NCBI GenBank assembly: GCA_013399695.1
Contig: VXAU01006141.1
Location: 1,431,236-1,495,235, forward strand
Source of the DNA: Formicarius rufipectus
Taxonomy: Eukaryota; Chordata; Aves; Passeriformes; Formicariidae
DNA length: 64,000 nucleotides
Direction: 5' to 3'
Positions within the stretch are counted from its first letter, which is position 1. The number at the start of each line of letters is the position of its first letter. A program made the position numbers and the translations under genes. A model generated the notes under the pieces. The model was not told the origin of the DNA and ran no database searches. It saw only the letters and a list, made by a program, of their open reading frames with translations. Below are positions 13,111 through 24,503 of this stretch, piece by piece.

Positions 13111-16100
13111 TGTCTTCCAAAAGAAAAGAAATTGCTGGAAGTTCAGTAACAGGAAATATCTCTTAATGTTTTACAGCTATGTATTTGGGACTGAAGTCAG
13201 ATTTGACAGATTCCTTAGTCAGATATCAGAGATTCAGAGTGTGAGCAGATGGCTAAAGGGATAGGCTTTTTCACAAGGAAGGTTGTCAAGCTGTTGGCTC
13301 CTTCAGCAGAGAAACACTAAATGAGAAACACCTGTGATACAGGAAACCAAAAAGACAGTTTTACCATGGTGTAGAGAGCTTCAGAAGATACCTCACAAAG
13401 CCAATAGTCGGGAAATAAAAAAGTGTAGGAGACACAGGAGGGGGAATATCTGCAGCATTTGGGAAACAATTGAAGAAAATAAATAACTGCACATTTTTGG
13501 AACCATGTGCAGCGTGCAAATGCTGTACTGCTCTATAGCAGGAGGCAGCACAGGTGGTAGAGCAGATCTCCATGAGGGGATCCTCTCTGCAAGAGCTGAA
13601 ACACACCAGTTAACTCTTTCACAAGAATCAAATTGCATGCAGATGTAAGGCCCATGTTCTAAGAAAAATAGAATTCAGAGGCAAAACCAGAAAAACTGAG
13701 AATGTATATGAAGGATCCAATTTCTTCTATGGGGAATGGTTTGATTTTGAATTGAGAAAACACAGAAACAAAATCAGAGCTAAAAGAATAGTCTGTTAGA
13801 GCTGGGAACAAAGAGGTAATATCAGATATATTTATTCTTGTAAGGGTGACTGGTTCTGGATTTGATTCAGAGACTGCATACAATGAAGGAATAAAAAGAA
13901 AGTACACAAAATTAATTCTCAGATATCTTTCATGTGACACATTTTTAGTGCTCTACTGCCCAGTAATTTACACTGCCAGGAATACCCTTTGTCAATAACT
14001 CTACAAATGTTTTTTAAAAGTTTACCAAATGAATAATAACAAACTGAATTTACCAGCTGTAGCAGGGAGAAGTAGTAATTGAAGCAATTATTTAGGACAC
14101 AAAATGTTTTATAAATACAATTACATTCAACTAGCAAGACATTCCTATCTTTATGGCTGAAACTCAATATTTTTAAATAATTTTTGATGGTTCTGACACG
14201 TTCCCTGAGATAAAAAGAGTTAAGTATGCACTTCCGATATGCCATATGGGAGCAAATACCGCTGCAGAATACTCTGGTTTAAAATCTGTTCCTGCTACTT
14301 TTTTTTTTTTCTTTTTTTTCCCCCCAGAAGAAACTATTACAGCTTCCTGAAGGAATAGAGGGCAAAGTATTGACAGCATCCTGAAACTACAAGAACAGGT
14401 CAGAATGAAAGGCTACAGAAAGCATTCAACAGGGCTCCAGGAACAGAACTGAAATTTGAGAGATAACCTCAAGGTGATCTAAATGGTATCACTATGAGAA
14501 AGACTGGGAACAATACAACCAGAGAAAAGGAGCTAGAATGTTCTCCTGAGAAGGGACTTCCTTGTTTTCAAAGGCTTAAAATGAAGCTATCATCCCTGTG
14601 TGCTTTTACACTAAAACAGAGCAAGTTTTCTACAAACACCCCAAAAGGCAACATAAGGCACAGTCTACATGCAAGAAAATGATGAACTTTGGGTGAGAAG
14701 CATATGCCCTCAGAATACTTACTGAAATAGAGTGTTACTGCACACAGGCACAGAAGCATATTCAGTGGAGAACAGTTCATGCAAAATCTATCAATGACAG
14801 TACTGCTGTATGGAGAAGAATAACACATTGAGAAACCTGTCCTTTTCCAGCTGCTATTGTAAGGTTCATCAGCACTGTACAAACTGCAACATTAGCTGCT
14901 GATGGCAGACACGCTTCTAAGAGCACTTGGTCAATCTATTCTTGAGAACCATAGGAAAAATGACACAAAGAATGCAATGCTCATGCTTCAGAATTAATTA
15001 ACCATAGAAATGATAGAGAATATATATATAGAAGCAATAATAAGAGATGAGATAATTGCAGAAAGTCATTAAAACTTATATTCTTGGGTGATTGTGGAAC
15101 TATATGCCTAGGCTGTATTACCAATTCTAATCACCATGGCTTTCTGTAATTGCTGGTTTGCTATTTATGGGTGAGAGAAAAGTGCTGCCAGAGGCACTAG
15201 TCTGACCTGGTTTTAAGGACACATGAAGGTCACAGTGGTCGGCAAAATACAAAAGAAAAATCATGTGGTCCACTGTACTAGCTAATACTCTCTTTCCTCT
15301 GTCAACACATGGGATACTTCAGAATTGGAAACAATAAAAGACAGGATCATGGTCTAACAGAAGTACCTGTGTTGCTTTCCTTCTAGAAATGAGGATACAG
15401 GAGAAGGGTGAATTTTTTTCAACATTTTCACAAAATGGAGCAAATCTGAAAGTCTTAGAGAAGCCCTAGGAGAATGAGAAGCAACAACAATTGAGAGGGG
15501 AAAACTGCCTCTTTAAGAGTAGCCAGGACATACAGCATACCTGCAAGGCATAATAAGCACTGATAAGCAGCACAGGTACCGGAATGAGTTTTGCAACACA
15601 ATAGTAACATCAGATAATTTGATAATTTTCTGTTGGTAGAATGGAAAAGAAGCATAGCAACTGTTGCTTCAAGAGGAGCTAAATATTAGGAGACAGACTT
15701 GATCCAAACCCATTAGGCCAGGAGATAAAGACATTGAAAGAAAAAAAAAAGGGGTTTTACCACTTTGTTTCCTCAAACAGACCCTTGCTAAGTTTGTTTT
15801 CTCCTGTACACTTAAGTCTCCTCCTTGAACTTTGCTCACAAAGTCACACAAAAGAAGTTAAAGTAAACCCGTATCTCTCATGTTCCAGATGAGGCCTTTG
15901 GCAAAAGGACCTCTTTCTCTTTGATTAAAGAGAAAACCTTCACCAAAATAAATTTATGAAAACTGTGAAATTCATGAAAGAGAGTATTTTCTTCTTTCTT
16001 TTTGGTCCTTTAAATAAAGAAACTTAGGATTTTATATCTCTCTCCATATTTAAAAGCCCGTTACTACCCTTAAGCCTAATACTGCATCACTTTAAATCAA

Positions 16101-16370
16101 AGGGAAGCAAATTGAAAAACGGAGGTAACTAAATCTCATGGCATATACTCAAGCCATTCTTAGTCTCTGGACCAAAGGCTGAAGGAACTTGCCCAAGACT
16201 AGAGAGTTTAGGAGACCCACCCTGTACTGCACACTGCTCTCCTTGAACTTTGGAGCTTGTTCCCTGCCATTGCTGCTGCCAGTTACCATCATTACCCTGC
16301 CATGCACATGGCAGGAGCAAAACCCAGCAACAACGAAACACATGAATGCTTTTCAAACCCATACATACAC
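13111..16370. other. Intergenic, no gene recognised
   Basis: AT-rich, with a poly-T/C run near 14301-14325 (minus-strand A-rich) and a short TATATATA near 15022. Open frames here are short and mutually overlapping on both strands. No transposon ends recognised. Confidence 0.6.
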
Positions 16371-16745
16371 ACCTCCCCCGCTCCCCCCACCCCGCCCCGA
16401 TTATGCACGTGCAGAAAATCGCACTTTTCATTGCATTGAGGAAGAATTAGGGAAAGCTGAAAGAGTTTACAAAGCGCATGGCAGAGCCTTATCGGAGAAC
16501 AACACCCAGAACAATAACATGCAGCTTTCACTCCGTGCAGTACCCCTCCGCCTGCCACGGTTTCACCTGCCCCTTTGCCAATAAACACCACAAATGCTGA
16601 CACACCCGCGCTAGAGCCGAGCGCCTCCGTGCCCTCGGAGCAGCACGCACTGGTGACACCTGGTGGCCACGACAGCCAAGCCGCCCGAGCGCTTCTGCTC
16701 CTGAAAGCAGAGCTTGGCTTTCTGCCTAAAAAAAATTTGCCTTCG
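16371..16745. promoter_or_regulatory. Small CpG-rich block with G4, E-box and CTCF-like motifs
   Basis: CpG dinucleotides are frequent here (over 20 in about 375 bp by eye), while flanking DNA has very few. The block contains a four-run C tract (16375-16398, G-quadruplex potential on the minus strand), a canonical CACGTG E-box (16406-16411) and a CTCF-like motif (16654-16666). No open frame of interest crosses it. It could be a distal enhancer or boundary, or the promoter of an unannotated noncoding RNA. It is too far from MAP3K21 exon 1 to be that gene's main promoter. Confidence 0.4.
16654..16666 (-). promoter_or_regulatory. CTCF-like core motif
   Basis: The minus strand reads CCACCAGGTGTCA, matching the CTCF core CCASYAGRKGGCR at 12 of 13 positions (T instead of G at position 11). 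It sits inside the CpG-rich block, which fits a real site, but one motif match alone is weak evidence. Confidence 0.4.
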
Positions 16746-19225
16746 TTCTCTCGAGCTTAACTTCTGCATTGGCATGAGATAAAATATCACAAGTTTGAAC
16801 CCAAACGTAACACCTAGTGGGGTTAAGCTCCTCCAGATGTCAAACAGTATTCCCGAGATAGGCCTCCATTACTTGCTTTCTCTCCTTTTTCATATTAGCA
16901 CTTGTTGCTGGCAAGTCCCCCTGATGAACTTTTAAAAGTACAAACTATCTACTAAATCAGAAGTACTTTTAAGAGAACAAGCTTTTTGTGGAGAAAAACA
17001 GTCTGCCACTGTTGTCAAAAAGCTTTTTTTTTTTTTTAGCTGTGGAATTATGCTACTTGCAGGGACTTCCACCTTCTGCCTACAGAAATGGATTCAACTG
17101 GGCCGTGCCTCTTTGGATGAGAAATAATAACTGTCAACTATGAAGCTTATCATTTGAATGGGTGCTTGTCCCAGAGGATGGGTTGATTTGGGGATTTTTT
17201 GTTGGTTTGGTTTGGTTTGGTTTTTGGTTTGGTGTGGATTTTGTGTTGTTGTTGGTTTTGGTTTTTTTTCCTCAATTATTTTGACTTGAAAAACATCTGA
17301 GAAAGGAATTAACATAACTTATTTGCTCTGCTAGTCCTTTGTATTCCAGTGTCTCCCCATTCACTTCCTTTCAGAAAGGACAGGACTTCCTAACCAAACT
17401 GGAAGACTAAAAAAAATTGCTGGATTCAACAAGGAAAATTGGCTTACTTTGCTTTCACGAGAGAGATGGAAAGGTTGGTAGAGTAAATGGTTTATGTTAC
17501 TTCTCAGGATTCAAATTCCAACTTCTTTTACATATACCAAGACCACCAACTTTTTTGCCTTAATTATTAGTCTTATACTCACAGAGTTCAGGCACAAGAC
17601 TGAATCTTCAAGGAAGCTAATGATTTTTATGCAGCTACAAAAGTCACTTAAAGGTACTTTAGAACTTCTTTTGGAGCTGCAAGGCTATGTTTGTAGCAAT
17701 TACATGCTTCTTTTATGAGTTATTTTTGATGTTAGAATATAAAACTCTTAGTTCATTTATATGAAGCTTCAAGATGTTTTGAAATGAGAATTCCCCCACT
17801 AGTTCATCCCCAGAAGCATTTATGCAACATGTGTTAAGGGACTGTTATCTTCCGTTTTAGTGCACTTGCAAGAGAATAATTTGTACAGGGGCACTTCAAA
17901 AAAGTCTTAAAAGGGAATTAAAGCAGCAAGGTAGAAGAACTGGTCCTCTCCTCCTTCCTGGAGCCTTAGACATACTATTTAAAAACAATGGTGGTGCTAT
18001 TATACATCCACAATGCTGACACAATACAGTTCCCCTTAGTCAGGATCCAGAGAAAGCTGGACTCTTCAGCCAGCCACGTGTGATTCCTATTTGCCTCCAC
18101 CCCAGAGTCAGGTCCCTGGGTCCCTTTGGGAACCATCATCCCGTGAGCCATCCCTTTCTGTACAGTCAGCAGATTGTCTTCCAGCTGTATTCTTGCACCT
18201 TCTTTGTATGGGAACTGCATCCAGTCAACCTTCATTTTTTACCCAGCCAAATTGTTTGTAATACCTCTCTACTCTGTACAATCCCAGGGAATAGAACCTG
18301 AATTAACACTGCAGAATTACACTTCTACAGTCATCCTACAACCTCTCCTCAAACCACAAATGCAGTAGTTCAGTCAGATGAGAATTCAGTGAAGGAAGCT
18401 CAAATACAATTTTGCCCATATAATCTTATGATAACGTATTGCAGAAACAGGAAGACACCCCCGTGAGCTTCAAACAATAAATTAAAAAAAAAAACATTTT
18501 TGAGTCTATTAGTTCTACTGTGTTTGGAATGCAATCCTAGCTTCCTTAATTATGCCACTTGCAAATGTGAGTTAATAATCCTGCTGCATTGCTGCATACA
18601 CATCATCTGTCCTATTAATCATGCTGGGTAAGTGAACTCTGGTTTTATTTATCTGCTTTGGTTTTGCTACATTATTGCGGGCAATTCCAATAGATTACTT
18701 TCTTGTCAGTATTCTTACCTGACAGTACTCCAAGAGTTAATTAGTTGGAGCATAAAAGTTTAGTGTTCTACCCTGAAGCTAATCTGCAAAACTACCCTTA
18801 CTTTTCCAACCATTTTCTCAGCTGATGTTGCTGTTCCCAACTTCATCACTGTGAGCAGCAGAGGAATTTGGCATTGCACACATTCCATGATTAGTGGAGG
18901 AATAAAGGTCTAACTGGGTTGAATAATTGAATGGATTTAAGTTCAATTTTCTCCCTAATGAACAGGGGCAAACAGGTGCTGAATATTTATAAATGAAAAC
19001 AGCTTCATTCTGTTGCTATACTCATCAGTATGGGGCAGGGGGGGAAAGGAGGCAGCAATTGCCTCTATTTGTATCTTTGGGTACCAAAAGATGACTTGGA
19101 TTTTTAACTCACAGCTAAATCCCAGTATTTCCACATCTTAGCAAATACAGTTGTCATAATTTGGGTAGTCTCCAGGAGACCAAGGAGAGGGGACTAATCT
19201 TGGTTTCCTCTTCAGTCTCAGCAAG
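16746..19225. other. Intergenic, with T/G tract and motif-dense sequence
   Basis: Apart from the TTTGG tract (17186-17270) and a motif-dense AT-rich block at about 18540-18760, nothing is recognised. No gene-like open frame. Confidence 0.6.
17186..17270. repeat. T/G low-complexity tract (TTTGG-type)
   Basis: About 85 bp almost entirely T and G, with a TTTGG run followed by GTTGTTG and GGTTTTGG. It is the plus-strand counterpart of the A/C tracts elsewhere in the window. Confidence 0.9.
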
Positions 19226-19229
19226 TTCA

Positions 19230-19506
19230 TCTACTGCATGAAGTGCCACTGGGCAAACTTTTTTCTAGTTGTTGTTGGCTAGACTTTGCGAACAAAGATT
19301 TTGGGCTAAGCCTGCGCAATGGATTTTTTAGGTGAGGCACAGTGTGTGCGGAACTGGCCCCACTCCCTTTACTCCTGAGGTTCATCTTGCCACGGCCGAG
19401 CAGCTCGGATGGCGACAGTGAGTTCCTCGGGATTCGAACCGGCGTCCTCAGAGGAGGAGCCGGCTCCACAGGCGGTGACTTACAGCACTCGGCCAACGCC
19501 CACCGC
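19230..19506 (-). mobile_element. tRNA-Ser-like element (SINE head or tRNA relic) with CpG-rich body
   Basis: On the minus strand a pol III A box TGGCCGAGTG (19495-19486) is followed about 46 bases later by a perfect B box GGTTCGAATCC (19440-19430). GGCCGAGTG and a long variable-arm-like segment between the boxes resemble a class II tRNA such as tRNA-Ser. The acceptor stem does not pair (GGAACTC after the T arm), so it is not a working tRNA gene. The sequence after the B box stays GC/CpG-rich to about 19310 and could be a SINE body. The subfamily is not recognised and the right-hand boundary is uncertain. Confidence 0.55.
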
Positions 19507-19509
19507 TTT

Positions 19510-21680
19510 TTTTCTAGTAGTATTCAGTTTTAAGTTCACAGGTTTTTAAGATATCATGTTTCATTTACTATTTCTCATCTACTCATCACATGACTCGAAT
19601 TATATCTTTAAGTTGATTATAGTAGGTCTTATGAAAACTAGCAGAGTTGTCCATCAAATGAACATACCTAGCATACCAAGGAGTGAGCAATTGACACATC
19701 ATTAAATACAGATCTTGGGCTTTCAGAACACCTTCCAAAGGCATTTGTAACATAGTTTAAAATCCTATGACAAAAGTACAAGGCTGAGGGTGCAGAGAAA
19801 AGCAGCAGTTATTACTGAAATGCAATCAGATGTACCTTGCTCAGTTATGAACTCTATACAGTAGCTCAGAGAAAGAAGTGCACAATCTTTTCCTGCAACA
19901 AGGAGAGAACTAAAAGTCTGTTGAAGTCTGGCCATGATGTAAGTGCTGTGTCCCTACCCTTAAAAAGAAGTTAAGAAATTAGTTTACAGCATCAGACCCA
20001 GTGTATGTTCTTTTGAAGTAGATTCCTCTTCAGAATTATTCTGTCTTGTGTGAAAAGACTCAGAGCTTTTGGCATCTACTCATTTCAAGCTTTTGTGTGA
20101 GGAACTTCACTTCAAAATACTCTGTTAATAGGAAAATCACTTGTAATGTAAGAAATCCAGGAAGACACATGAAGCTCAAGTAACTACAGGTTTCCATTTA
20201 AGACACCTCTACCTTAATGAAGAGACTCCTAATTTCTCAGTGATGGGAAAATGTTGGGATACCAGAGATAAAGCAAAGATAAGCCGGTTATCAAACACAT
20301 GCTTTGACAAAAAGTTTTGGCTTTGACAGTTTTGCTTTTCTTTTGTCAAAAAAGTATCATTGAAAAGTCTCTGCTTCTAAGTATAACTACAAGCAATATA
20401 ACAATGAAATGAAAGGGGCTGGCTGTAGTTTCCTATGGGTTCCTGACTGTCATGCTGTTTGTGTACAAACACAGCAGGCAGGTTACAGCTGCTGAAGGCT
20501 GCATGATCAAAAAGTAAAGGGAACAAAAAGGTGACTATTAATCAGTAGTGACTTCGTAGAAAACACCTCTTCACTTTCCTAGGTGGTTAGCTTTAAAGGC
20601 AGAGAACTGTGTTTTGGCTTGCTGAAGAATTATTCTTGACATGACCCAGAGTTATAGTGGCATTCTTGTATCAGCTGCTTACCTTTGGAATTTGAAGTTG
20701 GAGGCTTTAAACCACACATTCTTTCAAGCTTACTGACTAATCATATCTCATATTCATACCCTTAATGCACAGAGGTACTAGTGATCAACACAGGTAGTAA
20801 TGAACTGTTTCTCCCACTAGCTCTGCAGTGCACTACTGCGTGATCTGCCTTTTAGGGAGATGAGATTTACAGCACAGCTCTAGGTATTCCATTTGTGCAG
20901 CTCAGTTAGGAGCCAAGACTTTCTATTCCATTGACTGAAGCCTTCAGAGACTCTTTCAGAACTCATTTTTCTTCCAATTCACAGTAGATACTTATTTTTG
21001 TATAGAGTCAGATGCCTAAATCTAGATGATGGAGTAACTCTTCTTCTTCATCCTTATAGCTCACATTAATTTCTTAAATCCCTTCTCTAAGGTAAAGATG
21101 GAGCAGATCTAAGAGATAAAGCTATGGTGAAGAAGAGTATGAAGAACTAATCCTGACATTTGGGGTCATAAGCTGTAACAGCAATATTCGTTAAAGAGTA
21201 TTTGCTGCCCCCTCATAAATGGGGAGTAACCAGGTAATACAGCTTTACAAGAGTAGTATTGAGAAGCAGTGGTTGAAATACAGTCCTTTAATTCAGACAA
21301 AAGAAAATAGCTAGTATCCTGATAAATGTAGTGTGGCAGAGAAGAATGTAACAGCATTTGTTGTATGAAAGAGGAAATCACTGCTGAGTTGGAATAGTTT
21401 TGACCAATCATGAGAATCTTTAAAGAAAGCTCCACTAAACTCTGTGTAATTATTTCCCTAATGCGGCAGTTACTGGCTAAATCATTGCAACCAGTTGTGA
21501 CTGGAATTATTCCTTACCAAAGTTAAAGTTTAACTTGCAGAAACCTGCGCTGTGAAAGAAAAGTATGTACAGCTGCAGTTAATTCAGTTCCCAGGCTGAG
21601 TGTTAGAGCTCCCCTTTGTGTGTGAAGTCAAGGCATTAACTGCTGCAGCTGTTGTTTACCTCTGAAACGTGGTGCCTTTG
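19510..21680. other. Intergenic, nothing recognised
   Basis: AT-rich, apparently unique sequence. No open frame, repeat end or exon signal stands out. Confidence 0.55.
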
Positions 21681-21682
21681 AT

Positions 21683-21830
21683 CGCAGCTCTGAAAGTGCT
21701 TTACAAAAAAGGACCAAGTCCTTATGCTCATCTTACAGACCACAGCTACAGGGTAAGCTACAAAGCGATTAAGTGACTTGCCCAAGATCAAATGCCAAAC
21801 TTGTCCTGGAAGCAGTGTGTGATCTCCAGT
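21683..21830 (-). mobile_element. MIR / CORE-SINE-like ancient SINE fragment
   Basis: On the plus strand TCATCTTACAGAC, then TTAAGTGACTTGCCCAAGAT (21769-21788), is the complement of the conserved core shared by MIR-type SINEs (CATTTTACAGATGAGG...GGTTAAGTGACTTGCCCAAGGTCA). GTGCTTTACAAA at 21697-21708 fits the 3' part. The order and orientation agree with one minus-strand copy. MIR-type elements are old in amniotes and rare in birds, which fits the heavy divergence. Confidence 0.65.
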
Positions 21831-21854
21831 TTGTACTGGAGCATTCCAGTACAA
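21831..21854. repeat. Perfect 10-bp inverted repeat with 4-nt loop
   Basis: TTGTACTGGA (21831-21840), loop GCAT, then its exact complement TCCAGTACAA (21845-21854). It directly abuts the MIR-like fragment. It may be a chance palindrome or part of a small RNA hairpin; no further stem extends it. Confidence 0.7.
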
Positions 21855-23385
21855 GCTACAACTTTCCTGTGAACTCACTGCACTGAAAACTGCAGAAAAG
21901 TAAAGCCATCTTAGAAGATGTTGTTCAATGGTGCCTTTTCAAGACAAAAAATTAAAACGTGTCACAAAGTAAAAAGACAGAACAAGTAAAAGTTTTCAGA
22001 AGCTTACATCCAACTGGCCTTTTAAATAATTTGTACAGCTTCTAAAGGATTTGAATTTTATAACCCCAAATGCGAACTCAACTGGCTACATCAATTCAAT
22101 GCGATTATATGAACACATTTTTTTTACATCTTTCCTGAAACAGCACTGTTAATTATTGTTGAAAGTGGCATGGGAGAGGTCACTGAACTGATAACACATA
22201 GATAGCATTTTTAACTCTTTGATATTGGACACCTCTGGGGACAAGCCTACCTAGACAAGATATTAGACAAAGATTCCACCTAACACACTGATTTCTTAAC
22301 CTAGTGAGAAGGATTTTAATAAGGTTAAAAAGGCATATAGGAAAAATTATAAAGCAATCTGGATGTTGGCCTAAAACAAATGGCATTTATTTATAAATAT
22401 GGTAATGATAAAGCAATGAGAGAGAAGAGTGAATGAAACTAGTCTTAGGCGGTAAAGATGTACACAGTAAAGAGGAAGAAAAGCCAAAAGTCTTAATACA
22501 ATGAACAAGATTATAAGTCAATCAGTATGAGAAGTATCACGACCAGAATACATATCATAAAAGACAAGGCTTATTAAAAATGAGGAACTGATGGAAATCT
22601 AGTTTGACTTATTAGATATTCATATGCTTGCTTAGTAGTCCAAAACACAGGAAGAACTACAGATTTTGAAAAAAAAACTCTGTGAACTTATTTCAGAAGA
22701 GGACACTCCTCAGTCTCCTTTCTCCAAACTGACAAAACCAGACTTCAGGACATGAAGGACTTGAGTTTAGACTGAAAAATGAAAGGGAAGATAAGCTAGA
22801 AACTTAGGATCAAGAGCATGGCTTCAAACACTTTCAGTGTGAGTCAAATGAAGTTATAAACCACTAGCGTGGTTAAACTGTGAATTTTTTATTCATATCA
22901 AATACAAGGCAAAAGCCTGTAGAAAAATGAAGTTTAAAAAAATGTCAAGACTACATGGAGACAAAGAGATGTAATTGGAAGAAACCCCCCAAAACAATTA
23001 ATTATAAACACAGTAGTATTGAATACAAACAAACAGAAACCCACAAGAAAGTGGTGATACAATTCCCAGCAGGTAGGCAAAGATATCACCTCATTAGCTG
23101 ATGCCCAGAAGTGCTATTATCTGATTTTCAATGATCTTTTGCAAAAGGGTGAGATGTTAAACAGTTTTGAGTGCAATTAAGATCAACAAGTAAAGGTAAG
23201 ACTTCAACCTAAGCAAGTAAAAAGCAGTATAAAGCTTAGAAAATGGGAAAACCACCCAACAGTTACTAATTAGCTGTGCCTGATGAATTTTGTTTTGAAA
23301 CTGATCCCATTAGAGCAGGAATTCAAAAGACTACAGAAACAACAGATAGTGAAGGGGGCTTTTATTTAGTGTTTTTTTTTTTTTT
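21855..23385. other. Intergenic up to the assembly gap
   Basis: AT-rich sequence with no recognised gene. Parts near 23280-23360 may belong to a CR1 copy that resumes after the gap, but are too diverged to call. Confidence 0.5.
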
Positions 23386-23424
23386 NNNNNNNNNNNNNNN
23401 NNNNNNNNNNNNNNNNNNNNNNNN
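23386..23424. other. Assembly gap (39 Ns)
   Basis: A run of 39 unknown bases flanked by poly-T on the left and a TTTGG-type tract on the right, so the gap interrupts low-complexity DNA. True length may differ. Confidence 0.99.
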
Positions 23425-23511
23425 TTGTTTGGTTTGGTTTGGGGTTTTTTCTGTTTGTTTGGTTTTTTTTGTGGTTTTTTTTTGTTCATTTGTTTGTTTT
23501 TGTTTTTTTAA
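23425..23511. repeat. T/G low-complexity tract adjoining the gap
   Basis: Almost only T and G (GGTTTGG, GGGGTTTTTT, TTTGTTTG units). Continues the poly-T to the left of the gap. Confidence 0.9.
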
Positions 23512-23559
23512 TGGAGCTGGTACTTCACAAACTAAGCAGCCCATCTTCAATTTTCCTTC

Positions 23560-24503
23560 AAATTTTTAAAAAGATGATCAGGACCCTTTGAAAGCACCTC
23601 AAGGATGACAAGTGACAGCTACTTTGTGATGAACAAGACTTGAAAAATTAACCTAATTTCTTTTGAAGACACTTGACAATTCTTCTGGCAATGGGAGAAG
23701 CGCAGCTGTTATATTTTGACCTCAATAAGGTTTTAACACTTGGTGCAGATGATGTAAGTATGGTCTCTGTTGGAGATTTTTGGACACTGCATTGTCTCCC
23801 TCCCAAAATGTGAATGTAATAGAAAGTCTAGAGTGATCTGATTTCTAGAAAGTTATTCAGGAGGGAAAGTAGTGTTCTTTAATGCCTTGGACACAGGACT
23901 CCAAGGAACACCACATAAGACACTTAACTGGGAAGAGCTGTTGACTCCCTCAAGGGGAGAGGGCACTTTACTGGTGTGGCCTCACCTTGAACGCTGTGTA
24001 CAGTTTTGGTCACTGCAACGTAAGAAAGATATTAAGCTGTTGGAGAGTGTCCAAATGAGGGCAAGGAAGATGGTGAAGGGCCTTGAGGGGAAACTGTATG
24101 AGGAGTGGCTGAGGTGACTTGGTCTGTTCATCCTGGAGAAGAGGAGACTGAGGGGAGACCTCATTGCAGTTACAAATTCCTCATGAGGGGAAGAGGAGGG
24201 GCAGACACTGATCCCTTCACTCTTGTGACCAGTGACAGGACCTGAAGGAATGGCATGAAGATGGGTCAGGGGAGGTTTAGGTTATGTATCAGGAAAAGAT
24301 TTTTCATCCAGAGGGTGGGTGACCACTGGAACAGGCTCTCCAGGGAAGTAGTCATAGCCCTAAGCCTGTCCGTGTTCAAGAAGCATTTGGACAGCACTTT
24401 CAGACACATGGTGTGATTCTTGGGGTGCCCTGTGCAGGACCAGGACCTGGTCTTGATGATCCTGATCGGTACCTTCCAACTCAGTATGTTCTATGATTCT
24501 ATC
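23560..24503 (+). mobile_element. CR1 LINE fragment, diverged, plus strand
   Basis: Starts within the reverse-transcriptase region: TTGACCTCAATAAGGTTTTA (23717-23736) corresponds to the CR1 DF.KAFD motif. It runs through the ORF2 3' end (GTGTGGCCTCACCTTGAACG, GAGAAGAGGAGACTGAGGGG, GGAGGTTTAGGTTATGTATC) to GTTCTATGATTCTAT at 24489-24503. Stops and indels break the frame throughout. The left edge is uncertain because of divergence and the nearby gap. Confidence 0.88.

Noticed and set aside
16181..16225. AACTTGCCCAAGACTAGAG resembling the MIR core
   Set aside because: Only about 13 bases match well and the flanks do not follow the element, unlike the copy at 21.7 kb.
19430..19506. A functional tRNA-Ser gene
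   Set aside because: A and B boxes are present, but the acceptor stem does not pair, the T stem has mismatches and no clear Ser anticodon arm forms.
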